From Chloroflexia bacterium SDU3-3 (GTDB lineage Bacteria > Chloroflexota > Chloroflexia > Chloroflexales > Roseiflexaceae), in NCBI GenBank assembly GCA_009268125.1, contig WBOU01000015.1, positions 112,302 through 176,301 of the forward strand: a DNA stretch of 64,000 nucleotides, in the 5' to 3' direction. The translations under genes were made by a program, and so were the position numbers. Shown here piece by piece: positions 55,660 to 63,215 of this stretch (the stretch's first letter is position 1; every line of letters starts with the position of its first letter). The notes under the pieces were generated by a model that made no database searches, was not told where the DNA came from, and saw only the letters and a program-made list of their open reading frames with translations.

Positions 55660-55890
55660 ATGAAACAGAAACTTGATAGAGCGCAGATAGTGTTTTTGGT
55701 GGATAAACTACTCAAGGCAGAAGGTACCGCATCAGAGATGGGAGATTGGCTAGAGTTGGTGAAAGCAAATGTCCCAGATCCTGGCATCCAGGGGTTGATT
55801 TATTGGCCTAATCACTATGGTCTTGGCGACAACCCAAGCGCCGAAGAAATTGTCGATAAGGCATTAAGTTACAAGCCGATCCAAGTATGA
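55660..55890 (+). CDS. Colicin/pyocin-type bacteriocin immunity protein
   Basis: This 76-residue acidic protein matches the short bacteriocin immunity family of the colicin E/pyocin S type: an N-terminal helix LVDKLLKAEGTASEMGDWLELVKANV, then the hallmark LIYWPNHYGLGDNPSAEEIVDKAL (compare LIYYP...SPSGIV in Im9). Such proteins bind and block HNH nuclease toxins. No cognate nuclease gene lies next to it, so it is an orphan immunity gene in the array. The following 300 bp are GC-rich and unrelated. Confidence 0.8.
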   Translation: MKQKLDRAQIVFLVDKLLKAEGTASEMGDWLELVKANVPDPGIQGLIYWPNHYGLGDNPSAEEIVDKALSYKPIQV

Positions 55891-56136
55891 TTGTGCGCTA
55901 GCCATAGCTTCCACATTTTGCCACTCCTCCGCTGCCATGATTACCTCCACCTTTTATCTACGCGCCGCCCACGCGCGTGCGGCCCCGCCTGCCCACGAGG
56001 CCGCCAGCCCGCCGCTGCGCCGCGCCTACTGCTCGTCCTCGGGGTCAGTGGGGTGCGGTGCCAGTCCAGCGCGCCAAGCAGCCGCGCCTCGTCGGCGTCG
56101 AAGTCGGCGTGGTAGCGGTGCGCGTGCGGCGCGGGG
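55891..56136. other. GC-rich junction sequence before the first RHS fragment
   Basis: This segment separates AT-rich immunity DNA from the RHS core. A minus-strand open frame (to 55941) with DFDADEARLLGALDWHRTPLTP may be a fragment of an unrecognised gene. Homology with the other RHS copies starts only after about 56205. Confidence 0.4.
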
Positions 56137-58494
56137 ATGCGCACCTCGTCCTCGGCCAGGGCGTGGGCCTGGAGCGTGGCGACGAGCTGCGCTCCAGGCC
56201 CGCAGGCGAATGGCCCGTGCGCCAACCGCACCACCTACACGTTCGATCCGCGCATGTTCTACCTCACCGCCACCGACGCGCTCGGGAGGAAGACCGTCTG
56301 GAGCTATAACGGCAACGGCCAGCCAACAAAAATCGTCTACCCGGATGCGACCACGATTAGCCCGATCTCCGACACCCTGTTGCGGCTGAAGAGTCCCGGC
56401 CTGAGCATCAACTACACCTACGACCTGCTAGGCCGCCGGACGGTGATGACGGATGGGACGGGCTCGACGGGCTCGACCAGCTACACCTACGACGCGGTTG
56501 GCCACCTGAAGACTGTTACCATGCCCAACAAGCAGGGCACCATCGAGTATGACTACAACAAGGATGGCGCGCGGCAGACGCTGATCTACCCCAGCAAGCG
56601 GGCGGTGAGCTACATCTACTATGCCGATGGCCAGCTCAAGACGGTGAGCGAGGGCCAGGCACCGACCCCGCTGGCCAGCTACACCTACGACGCGGTGGGG
56701 CGGCCCGACACGGTGCAGCGCGCCAACGGCACGCAGACCACCTACGGCTTCGATGGTGCCGACCGGCTGCGCACGCTGACGACCACGCAGACCAGCACCA
56801 ACGTGACGCTGGCCAGCTTCGGCTACACGGTCAATGCCCTGGGCCAGCGCACCCAGGTGCGCGAGACGCTGCCCGACCATAGCCGCACGATCGACTACGC
56901 CTACGACGGCCTGGGGCGTCTGGAAACAGCCGACGCCAGCACCGGGACCGACTACACCTACCGCTACGACGTGGTGGGCAACCGCACCGACGGCGGCAAG
57001 ACCTACAACGCGGCCAACCAGGTCGATGGCTGGACCTATGACCTGAAGGGCCGCCTGACGAGCGACGGCACCACCACCTACGGCTACGACAACCTCGACC
57101 GCGTGATCGCGCTGAACGGCGTGACGCAGAAGTACAACGGCGACGGGGTGCTGATGCAGAGCGGGACGATCACGTACACGCAGGACGTGGCGCTGGCGCT
57201 GCCGCAGGTCATACAGACGTTGGGGACGGACTACGTGTATGGCGCGGACCGCCTGGCGGAGGTGAGCAAGACGGCCCGCACGTGGTACGCAACCGACGCC
57301 CTCGGCAGCGTACGCCTGACCACGAGCGACACCGGCGCGGCGCTGAGCAGCATCGACTACGACCCGTGGGGCCAGGTGGAGCGCGGTGCACCCGCCCGCT
57401 TCGGCTTCACGGGCGAGCTCCAGCAGGGCAGCAGCGTGCATCTGCGCGCCAGGTGGTACAATACCGCCAGCGGCAGCTTTACCAGCGTCGACCCCTACGC
57501 GGGCGACCCGGCCAGCCCCGCCAGCCTCGCGCCGTACATGTACGCCTACAACCAGCCGACCGGGTTTACCGACCCGAGCGGGCGCACATGCTGGGACCCG
57601 TCAATGGAGGTTGTCTGTCAGTTTGGCAGCACCATCGCAACGACGGTGAACTCAAACCCACTTGCGGGACCCGCAGTGATTGGGGTAGGAGCCGCCGCTG
57701 CCACTGCTGCCGCACCACTTGTGGCTGCTGCCGCCGTTGGCGTTGCTGCGGTCGATATGGCGTATTTATACACTATTGCACCGGAGGCTCCTGCACGGCG
57801 TGCACAAGTTGCCAGAGGCGCAAACTTTTTGTTCCGAGGTGGCCAGGGGTATGTGTGGACAGACAACAATCAGTTCTCACAACAAGTGCCGACCGGACTT
57901 CCCCATACTGGGAATCCCCAGCTACCTATCCAGTATGAGCCGCCCACTGGCCCAACGCAGCGCAATCCGTCAATGGAGGATATCGTCTCGGGCTTCCCGC
58001 TGCCTGGGCTATCCTGCCCGGATCAGGAGGGCTTCAGCCTCAATGGGCCATTCGATTGGTCCTCGTTCCGCACCCCGCCGATGGACCCAGGCCCACAGGT
58101 GCATGGGCCTACAGTCCTTGAAGCAAAGATGTCAGATATTCTTGATAAAAACATGCAAGCAGCAGGAATACTTCGCCCGCCAGGCACAGCAGCACATCAT
58201 ATTGTTGCTTGGAAAGACAAACCAGCTGCTATATCACGAATCATATTACAGCGGGCTAATATTGATATTAATAGTGCATATAATGGTGTATATCTTCCAC
58301 GATCTGAAAAAAGGGGGTTCTATACAGTTGGCAATGTATGGCATGCTCCAATACACACAGGTATCTATTATAAAGCTGTTGAATCAAGACTGCTAATCGT
58401 TGCGCCTAACTTAAATCCTATATCAACAGGAGCTGTTCAACAAGTTCTAATAGATATTGCCTATGAAATATCTAGGGGTGTATTTCCACACTAA
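56137..58494 (+). CDS. Orphan RHS protein with C-terminal AHH nuclease toxin (cassette A)
   Basis: The frame encodes YD/RHS repeats (about residues 30-480), among them YTYDAVGRPDTVQ and YRYDVVGNRTDGG, and the core end SSIDYDPWGQVERG...GFTGELQQGSS...NQPTGFTDPSGR. After that junction comes a variable tip with a hydrophobic segment and the AHH nuclease motif AHHIVAW at residues 686-692, then INSAYNGVYLP and WHAPIHTGIYYKAV. AHH is an HNH-type DNase toxin domain. The tip DNA turns AT-rich after about 58120. The N-terminal delivery region of full RHS proteins is missing, and the first 23 residues are not RHS-like, so this is a truncated orphan. The real start is uncertain (56137 or 56254). Confidence 0.85.
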   Translation: MRTSSSARAWAWSVATSCAPGPQANGPCANRTTYTFDPRMFYLTATDALGRKTVWSYNGNGQPTKIVYPDATTISPISDTLLRLKSPGLSINYTYDLLGRRTVMTDGTGSTGSTSYTYDAVGHLKTVTMPNKQGTIEYDYNKDGARQTLIYPSKRAVSYIYYADGQLKTVSEGQAPTPLASYTYDAVGRPDTVQRANGTQTTYGFDGADRLRTLTTTQTSTNVTLASFGYTVNALGQRTQVRETLPDHSRTIDYAYDGLGRLETADASTGTDYTYRYDVVGNRTDGGKTYNAANQVDGWTYDLKGRLTSDGTTTYGYDNLDRVIALNGVTQKYNGDGVLMQSGTITYTQDVALALPQVIQTLGTDYVYGADRLAEVSKTARTWYATDALGSVRLTTSDTGAALSSIDYDPWGQVERGAPARFGFTGELQQGSSVHLRARWYNTASGSFTSVDPYAGDPASPASLAPYMYAYNQPTGFTDPSGRTCWDPSMEVVCQFGSTIATTVNSNPLAGPAVIGVGAAAATAAAPLVAAAAVGVAAVDMAYLYTIAPEAPARRAQVARGANFLFRGGQGYVWTDNNQFSQQVPTGLPHTGNPQLPIQYEPPTGPTQRNPSMEDIVSGFPLPGLSCPDQEGFSLNGPFDWSSFRTPPMDPGPQVHGPTVLEAKMSDILDKNMQAAGILRPPGTAAHHIVAWKDKPAAISRIILQRANIDINSAYNGVYLPRSEKRGFYTVGNVWHAPIHTGIYYKAVESRLLIVAPNLNPISTGAVQQVLIDIAYEISRGVFPH

Positions 58495-58524
58495 ACAATT
58501 ATATGTACAAATAAAGGATATATT

Positions 58525-59073
58525 ATGAAAGTATCGAGAATATATACCGATGTAAATCACTATCAATACTTTCTCGGAGAGAAAGACGAAGATGAGATAG
58601 CTCTTTTGACTGATGGTACATCTAGAAAAGACTCATGGTCACCACCTTCAGTATATATATACAAAGATAAACTTATTCCCGGAAACTTTCTTGGTTTTCA
58701 TGGAGACTCTCTTATTTTAAATCCTCAAGCTACCAAAGTCTTATCTTCCTTCTTAAGTGAAGCAGGAGAACTCCTTCCCCTTCCTTACAAAGGTGAAGTA
58801 TATACATTGCTAAATGTTACACAGTGTATAAGTTGTTTAGACGCAGAAGAAACAGAGTGGTCAACAATGAGTAACGGGCTACGGTTATATCCTAGAAAAT
58901 ATGTGTTTAACCCAAAGTTATTTGCTAAATCTCGCATCTTCAAAATTCCAGAGACCCGTGGAGCCGAAGTATTAGTGGTTGACCTAGAAAAAGGGGATGA
59001 AGAAGAACTTCTTGATTGTATTTCAAAAAACAACTTAAAGGGATTAATATTTGAGGAACTATGGCATGATTGA
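58525..59073 (+). CDS. Immunity protein for the AHH toxin (Imm11/DUF1629-like)
   Basis: This 182-residue protein follows the toxin gene by 30 bp in equally AT-rich DNA. The C-terminal pattern, AEVLVVDLEKGD...NNLKGLIFEELW, matches the immunity family around DUF1629/Imm11, found next to polymorphic toxins. It would bind the AHH nuclease in the cytoplasm and protect the producer. ATG 58525 follows AAAGGA. The pairing with the toxin is inferred from position and composition. Confidence 0.78.
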   Translation: MKVSRIYTDVNHYQYFLGEKDEDEIALLTDGTSRKDSWSPPSVYIYKDKLIPGNFLGFHGDSLILNPQATKVLSSFLSEAGELLPLPYKGEVYTLLNVTQCISCLDAEETEWSTMSNGLRLYPRKYVFNPKLFAKSRIFKIPETRGAEVLVVDLEKGDEEELLDCISKNNLKGLIFEELWHD

Positions 59074-59156
59074 GCGCAAACTGCACCGCCGCCATTTCTT
59101 GGCTGCATGCCACCAGCGCGGCGGCGCACTGCCCCACCGCGCTCCCTTGCCTCCCC

Positions 59157-59330
59157 TCAAAACTTCACATCATCCACGGCGTTATCATCCAAGTTCTGCA
59201 AATTGTGCGCGTAGCGCATCGTGGTGCGCGGGTCCTTGTACCGCGCCGCCGCCTGGGCCTGGGTGACGCTGGCCCCGCCCCGGATGGCCAGCGTGACGAA
59301 GCTGTGGCGCAGTGAGTGCGGCGAGCGGCC
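59157..59330 (-). pseudogene. C-terminal fragment of a tyrosine recombinase (copy 1)
   Basis: On the minus strand, about 57 codons end with the catalytic part of a phage-type integrase: HSLRHSFVTLAIRGGASVTQ, then ARYKDPRTTMRYAHNLQNL and the stop at 59157. The conserved His-x-x-Arg-His box and the nucleophile Tyr in TTMRYAH are present. The 5' part is missing: the frame joins RHS core sequence near 59330. The DNA is GC-rich. A nearly identical fragment lies at 62986. Confidence 0.85.
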
Positions 59331-60586
59331 TGCTCCATCCCAATCCCGCCCGCACGTGGTACGCGACCGACGCGCTGGGCAGCGTGCGCCTGACGATGGG
59401 CGACACCGGCGCGGCGCTGAGCAGCATCGATTACGACCCGTGGGGCGCGGTGGAGCGCGGCACGGTCGCCCGCTTCGGCTTCACGGGCGAGCTCCAGCAG
59501 GGCAGCAGCGTGCACCTGCGCGCCAGGTGGTACAATGCGTCCAGCGGCAGCTTCGCCAGCGTTGACCCCTACGCGGGCGACCCGGCCAGCCCCGCCAGCC
59601 TTGCGCCGTACATGTACGCCTATAACCAGCCGACCGGGTTCACCGACCCGAGCGGGCGGTGTATCTCCTGGCTCCTGGGGCCGTGGAACCCTGATCCAAG
59701 TTGCCAGTACATTGGGAATGATGCCGCAAAAAATGGGCAGTGGAACTATGGGGATGGGCTGACCTATGCCGCCGGTGCCGCTGGTGTCCAGCGCGATGAG
59801 GATGGGAACTACGATGTTCTGGGCTATATGCTCAATAGCAATCCTGCGCTCAGTGCACCGATCAATGCGGTGCAGGCCATTGGCACGTTGGGGCGGCTTG
59901 CCATCGATGAAGATGCCCGCGCCGCTGCTTGGAAGAACGACCAGGCCACATGGAGCAAGATCAGCAACGTCTCGGCGTGGCCGGGTGCGGTGGGCGGGTG
60001 GATTACCCAACCCTGGACTGATTTTCGCGAAGGGTTCATGTGCAATGACATGTATCGCCTGGGCAAAGGGGCGCGTGGGCTGGGCGATGAGGCATCGATG
60101 GTCCTTGGCGTTGGTGCAGGAGTGCGGGCGCTTTTAGCCGCAAGGGCAGGGGGGGCGGCAGTAGTAACCAACACAGCAGCAGGTATATCCGCTCGAACAT
60201 CACTCATTGCTGAACTTGAAGCAGCCAATATTCAGTTTACAGCAAATGATATCATACGTATTGGACGAACGCCTAAGGGTAAAGTTGTCTTCTTAGAAGT
60301 TGGTAAAACAAAGGCAGAAGCAGCAGCATTGGGGCGCAGATCATCCGGTTTTGCACACATTCTTGAAGAACACGAAATGGATTTTGTACGGAAAGGCGTT
60401 GCGGCAGAAGATATTCCTGATGTGATAATGGATGCTCTTACCAAAGGCCGTGAAGTGGGCTATCAAGGCAAGGGTACTGAGCGAGTAATTTACGAAGTAA
60501 TGTATAAAGGGAATCCTTTAAGGATTGCTGTTCAATTCGCATTAAATGGTTACATTATTGGAGCCAATCCAAGATCTATGCCATAA
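59312..60586 (+). CDS. Orphan RHS fragment with RNase-like toxin tip (cassette B)
   Basis: Only about 90 residues of RHS core are left (ARTWYATDALGSVRL to NQPTGFTDPSGR); they begin near 59347, directly after the recombinase fragment. The tip (about residues 115-424) contains a linker region and a C-terminal domain. That domain, with GKVVFLEVGKTKAEAAALGRRSSGFAHILEEHEMDFVRKGV, VGYQGKGTERVIYEV and IAVQFALNGYIIGANP, looks like the barnase/EndoU/RelE-type RNase fold with a His-His-Glu cluster. DNA becomes AT-rich after about 60170. The start (GTG 59312) is not certain and the fragment may not be expressed by itself. Confidence 0.75.
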   Translation: MSAASGLLHPNPARTWYATDALGSVRLTMGDTGAALSSIDYDPWGAVERGTVARFGFTGELQQGSSVHLRARWYNASSGSFASVDPYAGDPASPASLAPYMYAYNQPTGFTDPSGRCISWLLGPWNPDPSCQYIGNDAAKNGQWNYGDGLTYAAGAAGVQRDEDGNYDVLGYMLNSNPALSAPINAVQAIGTLGRLAIDEDARAAAWKNDQATWSKISNVSAWPGAVGGWITQPWTDFREGFMCNDMYRLGKGARGLGDEASMVLGVGAGVRALLAARAGGAAVVTNTAAGISARTSLIAELEAANIQFTANDIIRIGRTPKGKVVFLEVGKTKAEAAALGRRSSGFAHILEEHEMDFVRKGVAAEDIPDVIMDALTKGREVGYQGKGTERVIYEVMYKGNPLRIAVQFALNGYIIGANPRSMP

Positions 60587-60598
60587 GGAATAAAGTAC

Positions 60599-60943
60599 AT
60601 GAAGCAAACCATTCGGTTGATGCCAGACTATGGATGTTGGCCACTCTGGTGGATGAATGGTGATGGCGATATTGACCCGCACACGCTCCCGCTTACATCA
60701 GAAACAGTCGAACGGTTAATATACTGGTCAGATACATTTGATGCTAGTCTCAATCGGGATGATCCAGCTTCTTCAGCTTGGCCAAACAAGGAAACCTATG
60801 AAGCATTCGAAAATGAAGGGTATCAACTTTGGTTGATTTTGCGTCAAGAGCTTGTTCATACTTACATTGTGTTCTATCAAGACGGCGCTATAGTATACAC
60901 AGATCCGTCTCAGCATCCATGCCATGACTCCCAAAGTTTGTAG
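60599..60943 (+). CDS. Immunity protein for the cassette B toxin
   Basis: This 114-residue protein begins 12 bp after the toxin frame, behind AAGGA. Its pattern, DYGCWPLWWMNGDGDIDPHTLPL with YWSDTFDASLNRDDPASS, is that of a small acidic immunity-like family often placed beside polymorphic toxins. The acidic surface fits binding of a basic RNase. RHS core sequence of the next cassette starts about 17 bp after its stop, so the cassettes are directly abutted. Confidence 0.7.
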   Translation: MKQTIRLMPDYGCWPLWWMNGDGDIDPHTLPLTSETVERLIYWSDTFDASLNRDDPASSAWPNKETYEAFENEGYQLWLILRQELVHTYIVFYQDGAIVYTDPSQHPCHDSQSL

Positions 60944-60947
60944 GTAA

Positions 60948-62168
60948 TCCAAAGAGGTTCGGTACGCGACCGACGCGCTGGGCAGCGTGCGCCTGACCAC
61001 GAGCGACACCGGCGCGGCGCTGAGCAGCATTGACTACGACCCGTGGGGCGCGGTGGAGCGCGGCGTGGTCGCCCGCTTCGGCTTCACGGGCGAGCTCCAG
61101 CAGGGCAGCAGCGTGCACCTGCGCGCGCGGTGGTACAATACCGCCAGCGGCAGCTTCATAAGCAGGGATAGTTGGGGAGGAGATCCAAGCCGATCTCAAA
61201 CACTCAATCCATACAGCTATGTTGGTAATAGCCCCATAAACCTGACGGATGCCGCTGGACAGTGCTATCCACCGGTTGAGTTTCTTCGTTCTGCTGAGCC
61301 ACTCAACTGCTCTAATGTTGACCAAGCTGTTGGTATTATCAATAATCCGAGTATTGGATTGCAGGAAAAGGCTCTTGCCTTTGCGTACCTTGACGCATTC
61401 TGGGGCAGTCATGCAGCATTGATTGCTGGACTTGCATTGACTGGCTATGGCCTTGCTGATATGACTCTTTGGGGGTTCTATGAAGCAGGTTCAACCTATC
61501 TTGCCTCCCATGCACTCATAGCAGAAGCAGCAAAAACGACTGCTGGAGTAGCGGCGGTGGCTGGTATCACATATACAGGATATCAGGCATACCAAGGAGA
61601 TGTTGATGCGCGAACAATGCTTGCCAACCCAGGTGTTTATGGCACTGCGACCTTATGGAATGATGTCGGAGAAACTGTCCGTGGCGCTTTCGCTGGGTTG
61701 CCCCGTCCTCCTCTGGCGTCGCCAAACGGTGAAAGCAATGCTGCGCGGGGATTTCCTCCTGCAAGACAACCAACAACACCTTTAGGTAAGCAAGCCATGC
61801 AAGTTATTCAAGATGATCCCGATGTCAATTGTTGGAATAATATTTTGAGAGCGCTCGGTCATCATGATGCGGACAGTATGCAAATAGTCGAGCAATTTGA
61901 ACGTATAGGATATCGAAGGCATTTTGGGAATCCAAAGCCTGACGACATTGCACTATTTGTTAAGGTGGTTGATGGAGAAGCTCTCGTATATCATGCGGCG
62001 ATCGTAGATGAAAGTATTTTAGGGGAACCTTCTTTCATGTCATATAATCTCGCAGCGACGAAAGAACCATACAAATTACCTGAAGATCCAGGAGTTTACA
62101 CGCTTTCTGAGCTTTTTCGAATAAATAAAGGTCTACCAATAAATGACATATGGTATTTCTCTAAATAG
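60948..62168 (+). CDS. Orphan RHS fragment with papain/DUF7689-like toxin tip (cassette C)
   Basis: An RHS frame opens right after the previous immunity gene (RYATDALGSVRLTTSDTG from about 60960; first start GTG 60987). The local core lasts only to WYNTASGSF; it then switches to a different core end (SRDSWGGDPSRSQTLNPYSYVGNSPINLTDAAGQ). A hydrophobic region follows, and the terminal domain has VNCWNNILRALGHHD, then GYRRHFGNPKPDDIALFV and ALVYHAAIVDES. The ordered Cys, Asp and His resemble permuted papain/NlpC-type or DUF7689 domains. The start is uncertain. The toxin role is inferred from its place at an RHS tip with an immunity gene behind it. Confidence 0.72.
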   Translation, partial: SKEVRYATDALGSVRLTTSDTGAALSSIDYDPWGAVERGVVARFGFTGELQQGSSVHLRARWYNTASGSFISRDSWGGDPSRSQTLNPYSYVGNSPINLTDAAGQCYPPVEFLRSAEPLNCSNVDQAVGIINNPSIGLQEKALAFAYLDAFWGSHAALIAGLALTGYGLADMTLWGFYEAGSTYLASHALIAEAAKTTAGVAAVAGITYTGYQAYQGDVDARTMLANPGVYGTATLWNDVGETVRGAFAGLPRPPLASPNGESNAARGFPPARQPTTPLGKQAMQVIQDDPDVNCWNNILRALGHHDADSMQIVEQFERIGYRRHFGNPKPDDIALFVKVVDGEALVYHAAIVDESILGEPSFMSYNLAATKEPYKLPEDPGVYTLSELFRINKGLPINDIWYFSK

Positions 62169-62185
62169 TTAAAGGAGGTAATGCT

Positions 62186-62899
62186 ATGAATGAGCTTTTC
62201 AAGGAAGAGAAAAACCTATTTCTTTCAAAGAAAACATCATATGGATATATATATTATTTACAGGTTGAGCTTGGTAGAGGGCTTGCACTATCATGTTATC
62301 AACATCCCTTATCAATGATAGACGCCGATGAACCTATAAAAGAACGTTTCAAGGAATCAATAAGAGAATATTTTTTTGGCCGTAAGCCTGAAGGCCCGAA
62401 ACCACTTGATTATACCTACGTAGCGTTACTACAATTTGGGTTACGCTCTTTCGCAGGTGAGCCAATAGCTACTAAAAGCCTATATAGGGTAGGATATAAG
62501 TGGTGGTCTGGATCACCTGATATAGATCCGGATGAGAATACGTTAAGTATCAAGAATCTGCTCATGAAAGATTTCAGTAGCTATCAGGCCATGCATGCTA
62601 CTCAAAGAGTTCAAAGCCTCATAGCTCTTCACCGAGATATTGTCCTTCTGATTATGCGCAAGATGGAGATTCCCTATACGATACAAGATCACAATGAAGG
62701 GTACGAACTCACGATTACCACATGCCCCTTCTGTTGCAATCTCTACAGCGACTGCCCGGTATTCGCTGGCGTTATCGATAGCATGACGGTGTGGTTTAAG
62801 GAAACTATTGCTCATGATGCGCAAGATCAGACAATCATTGTTACGCACAATTACGAGCGACAACATCGCATCGCTGTCACGCTAACTCAGGGGAAATAG
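62186..62899 (+). CDS. Putative immunity protein for the cassette C toxin
   Basis: This 237-residue protein starts 17 bp after the toxin frame, behind AAAGGAGG, in AT-rich DNA. Its C-terminal half has a Cys cluster, TTCPFCCNLYSDCPVFAGVIDS, that could bind zinc or an Fe-S cluster, resembling uncharacterised V4R-like proteins. I do not recognise an immunity family; the assignment rests on its position. An alternative is a small-molecule or metal-binding protein carried with the cassette. Confidence 0.55.
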   Translation: MNELFKEEKNLFLSKKTSYGYIYYLQVELGRGLALSCYQHPLSMIDADEPIKERFKESIREYFFGRKPEGPKPLDYTYVALLQFGLRSFAGEPIATKSLYRVGYKWWSGSPDIDPDENTLSIKNLLMKDFSSYQAMHATQRVQSLIALHRDIVLLIMRKMEIPYTIQDHNEGYELTITTCPFCCNLYSDCPVFAGVIDSMTVWFKETIAHDAQDQTIIVTHNYERQHRIAVTLTQGK

Positions 62900-62985
62900 C
62901 AAACGCACAGCCTTTATCGTCGCCCACGACAGTGTGCGCTTCACCTCCCGCGGGCGGGTCATCGCTCGCGCCGTGCTCTCCTCGC

Positions 62986-63214
62986 TCAAAACTTCACATC
63001 ATCCACGGCGTTATCATCCAGGTTTTGCAAGTCATGCGCATACCGCATCGTGGTGCGCGGGTCCTTGTGCCGCGCCGCCGCTTGGGCCTGGGTGACGCTG
63101 GCCCCGCCCCGGATGGCCAGGGTGACGAAGCTGTGGCGCAGCGCGTGCGGCGAGCGGCCCTGGGCCAAAGTCTGCTCCAGCCCCGCGCTCGTGAATAGCT
63201 CGGTCAGATGGGAT
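62986..63214 (-). pseudogene. C-terminal fragment of a tyrosine recombinase (copy 2)
   Basis: About 76 codons on the minus strand (LTELFTSAGLEQTLAQGRSP, HALRHSFVTLAIRGGASVTQ, ARHKDPRTTMRYAHDLQNL, stop at 62986) encode the last third of a phage-type integrase, with the His-x-x-Arg-His box and Tyr nucleophile. It is nearly identical to the fragment at 59157 but keeps about 18 more codons at its 5' side. It is cut by RHS core sequence at about 63215. It cannot be active by itself. Confidence 0.88.
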
Positions 63215-63215
63215 C

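Noticed and set aside
55941..56234. Minus-strand frame before the first RHS fragment as a recombinase piece
   Set aside because: It lacks the His-x-x-Arg and Tyr boxes seen in the two real recombinase tails and does not match them.
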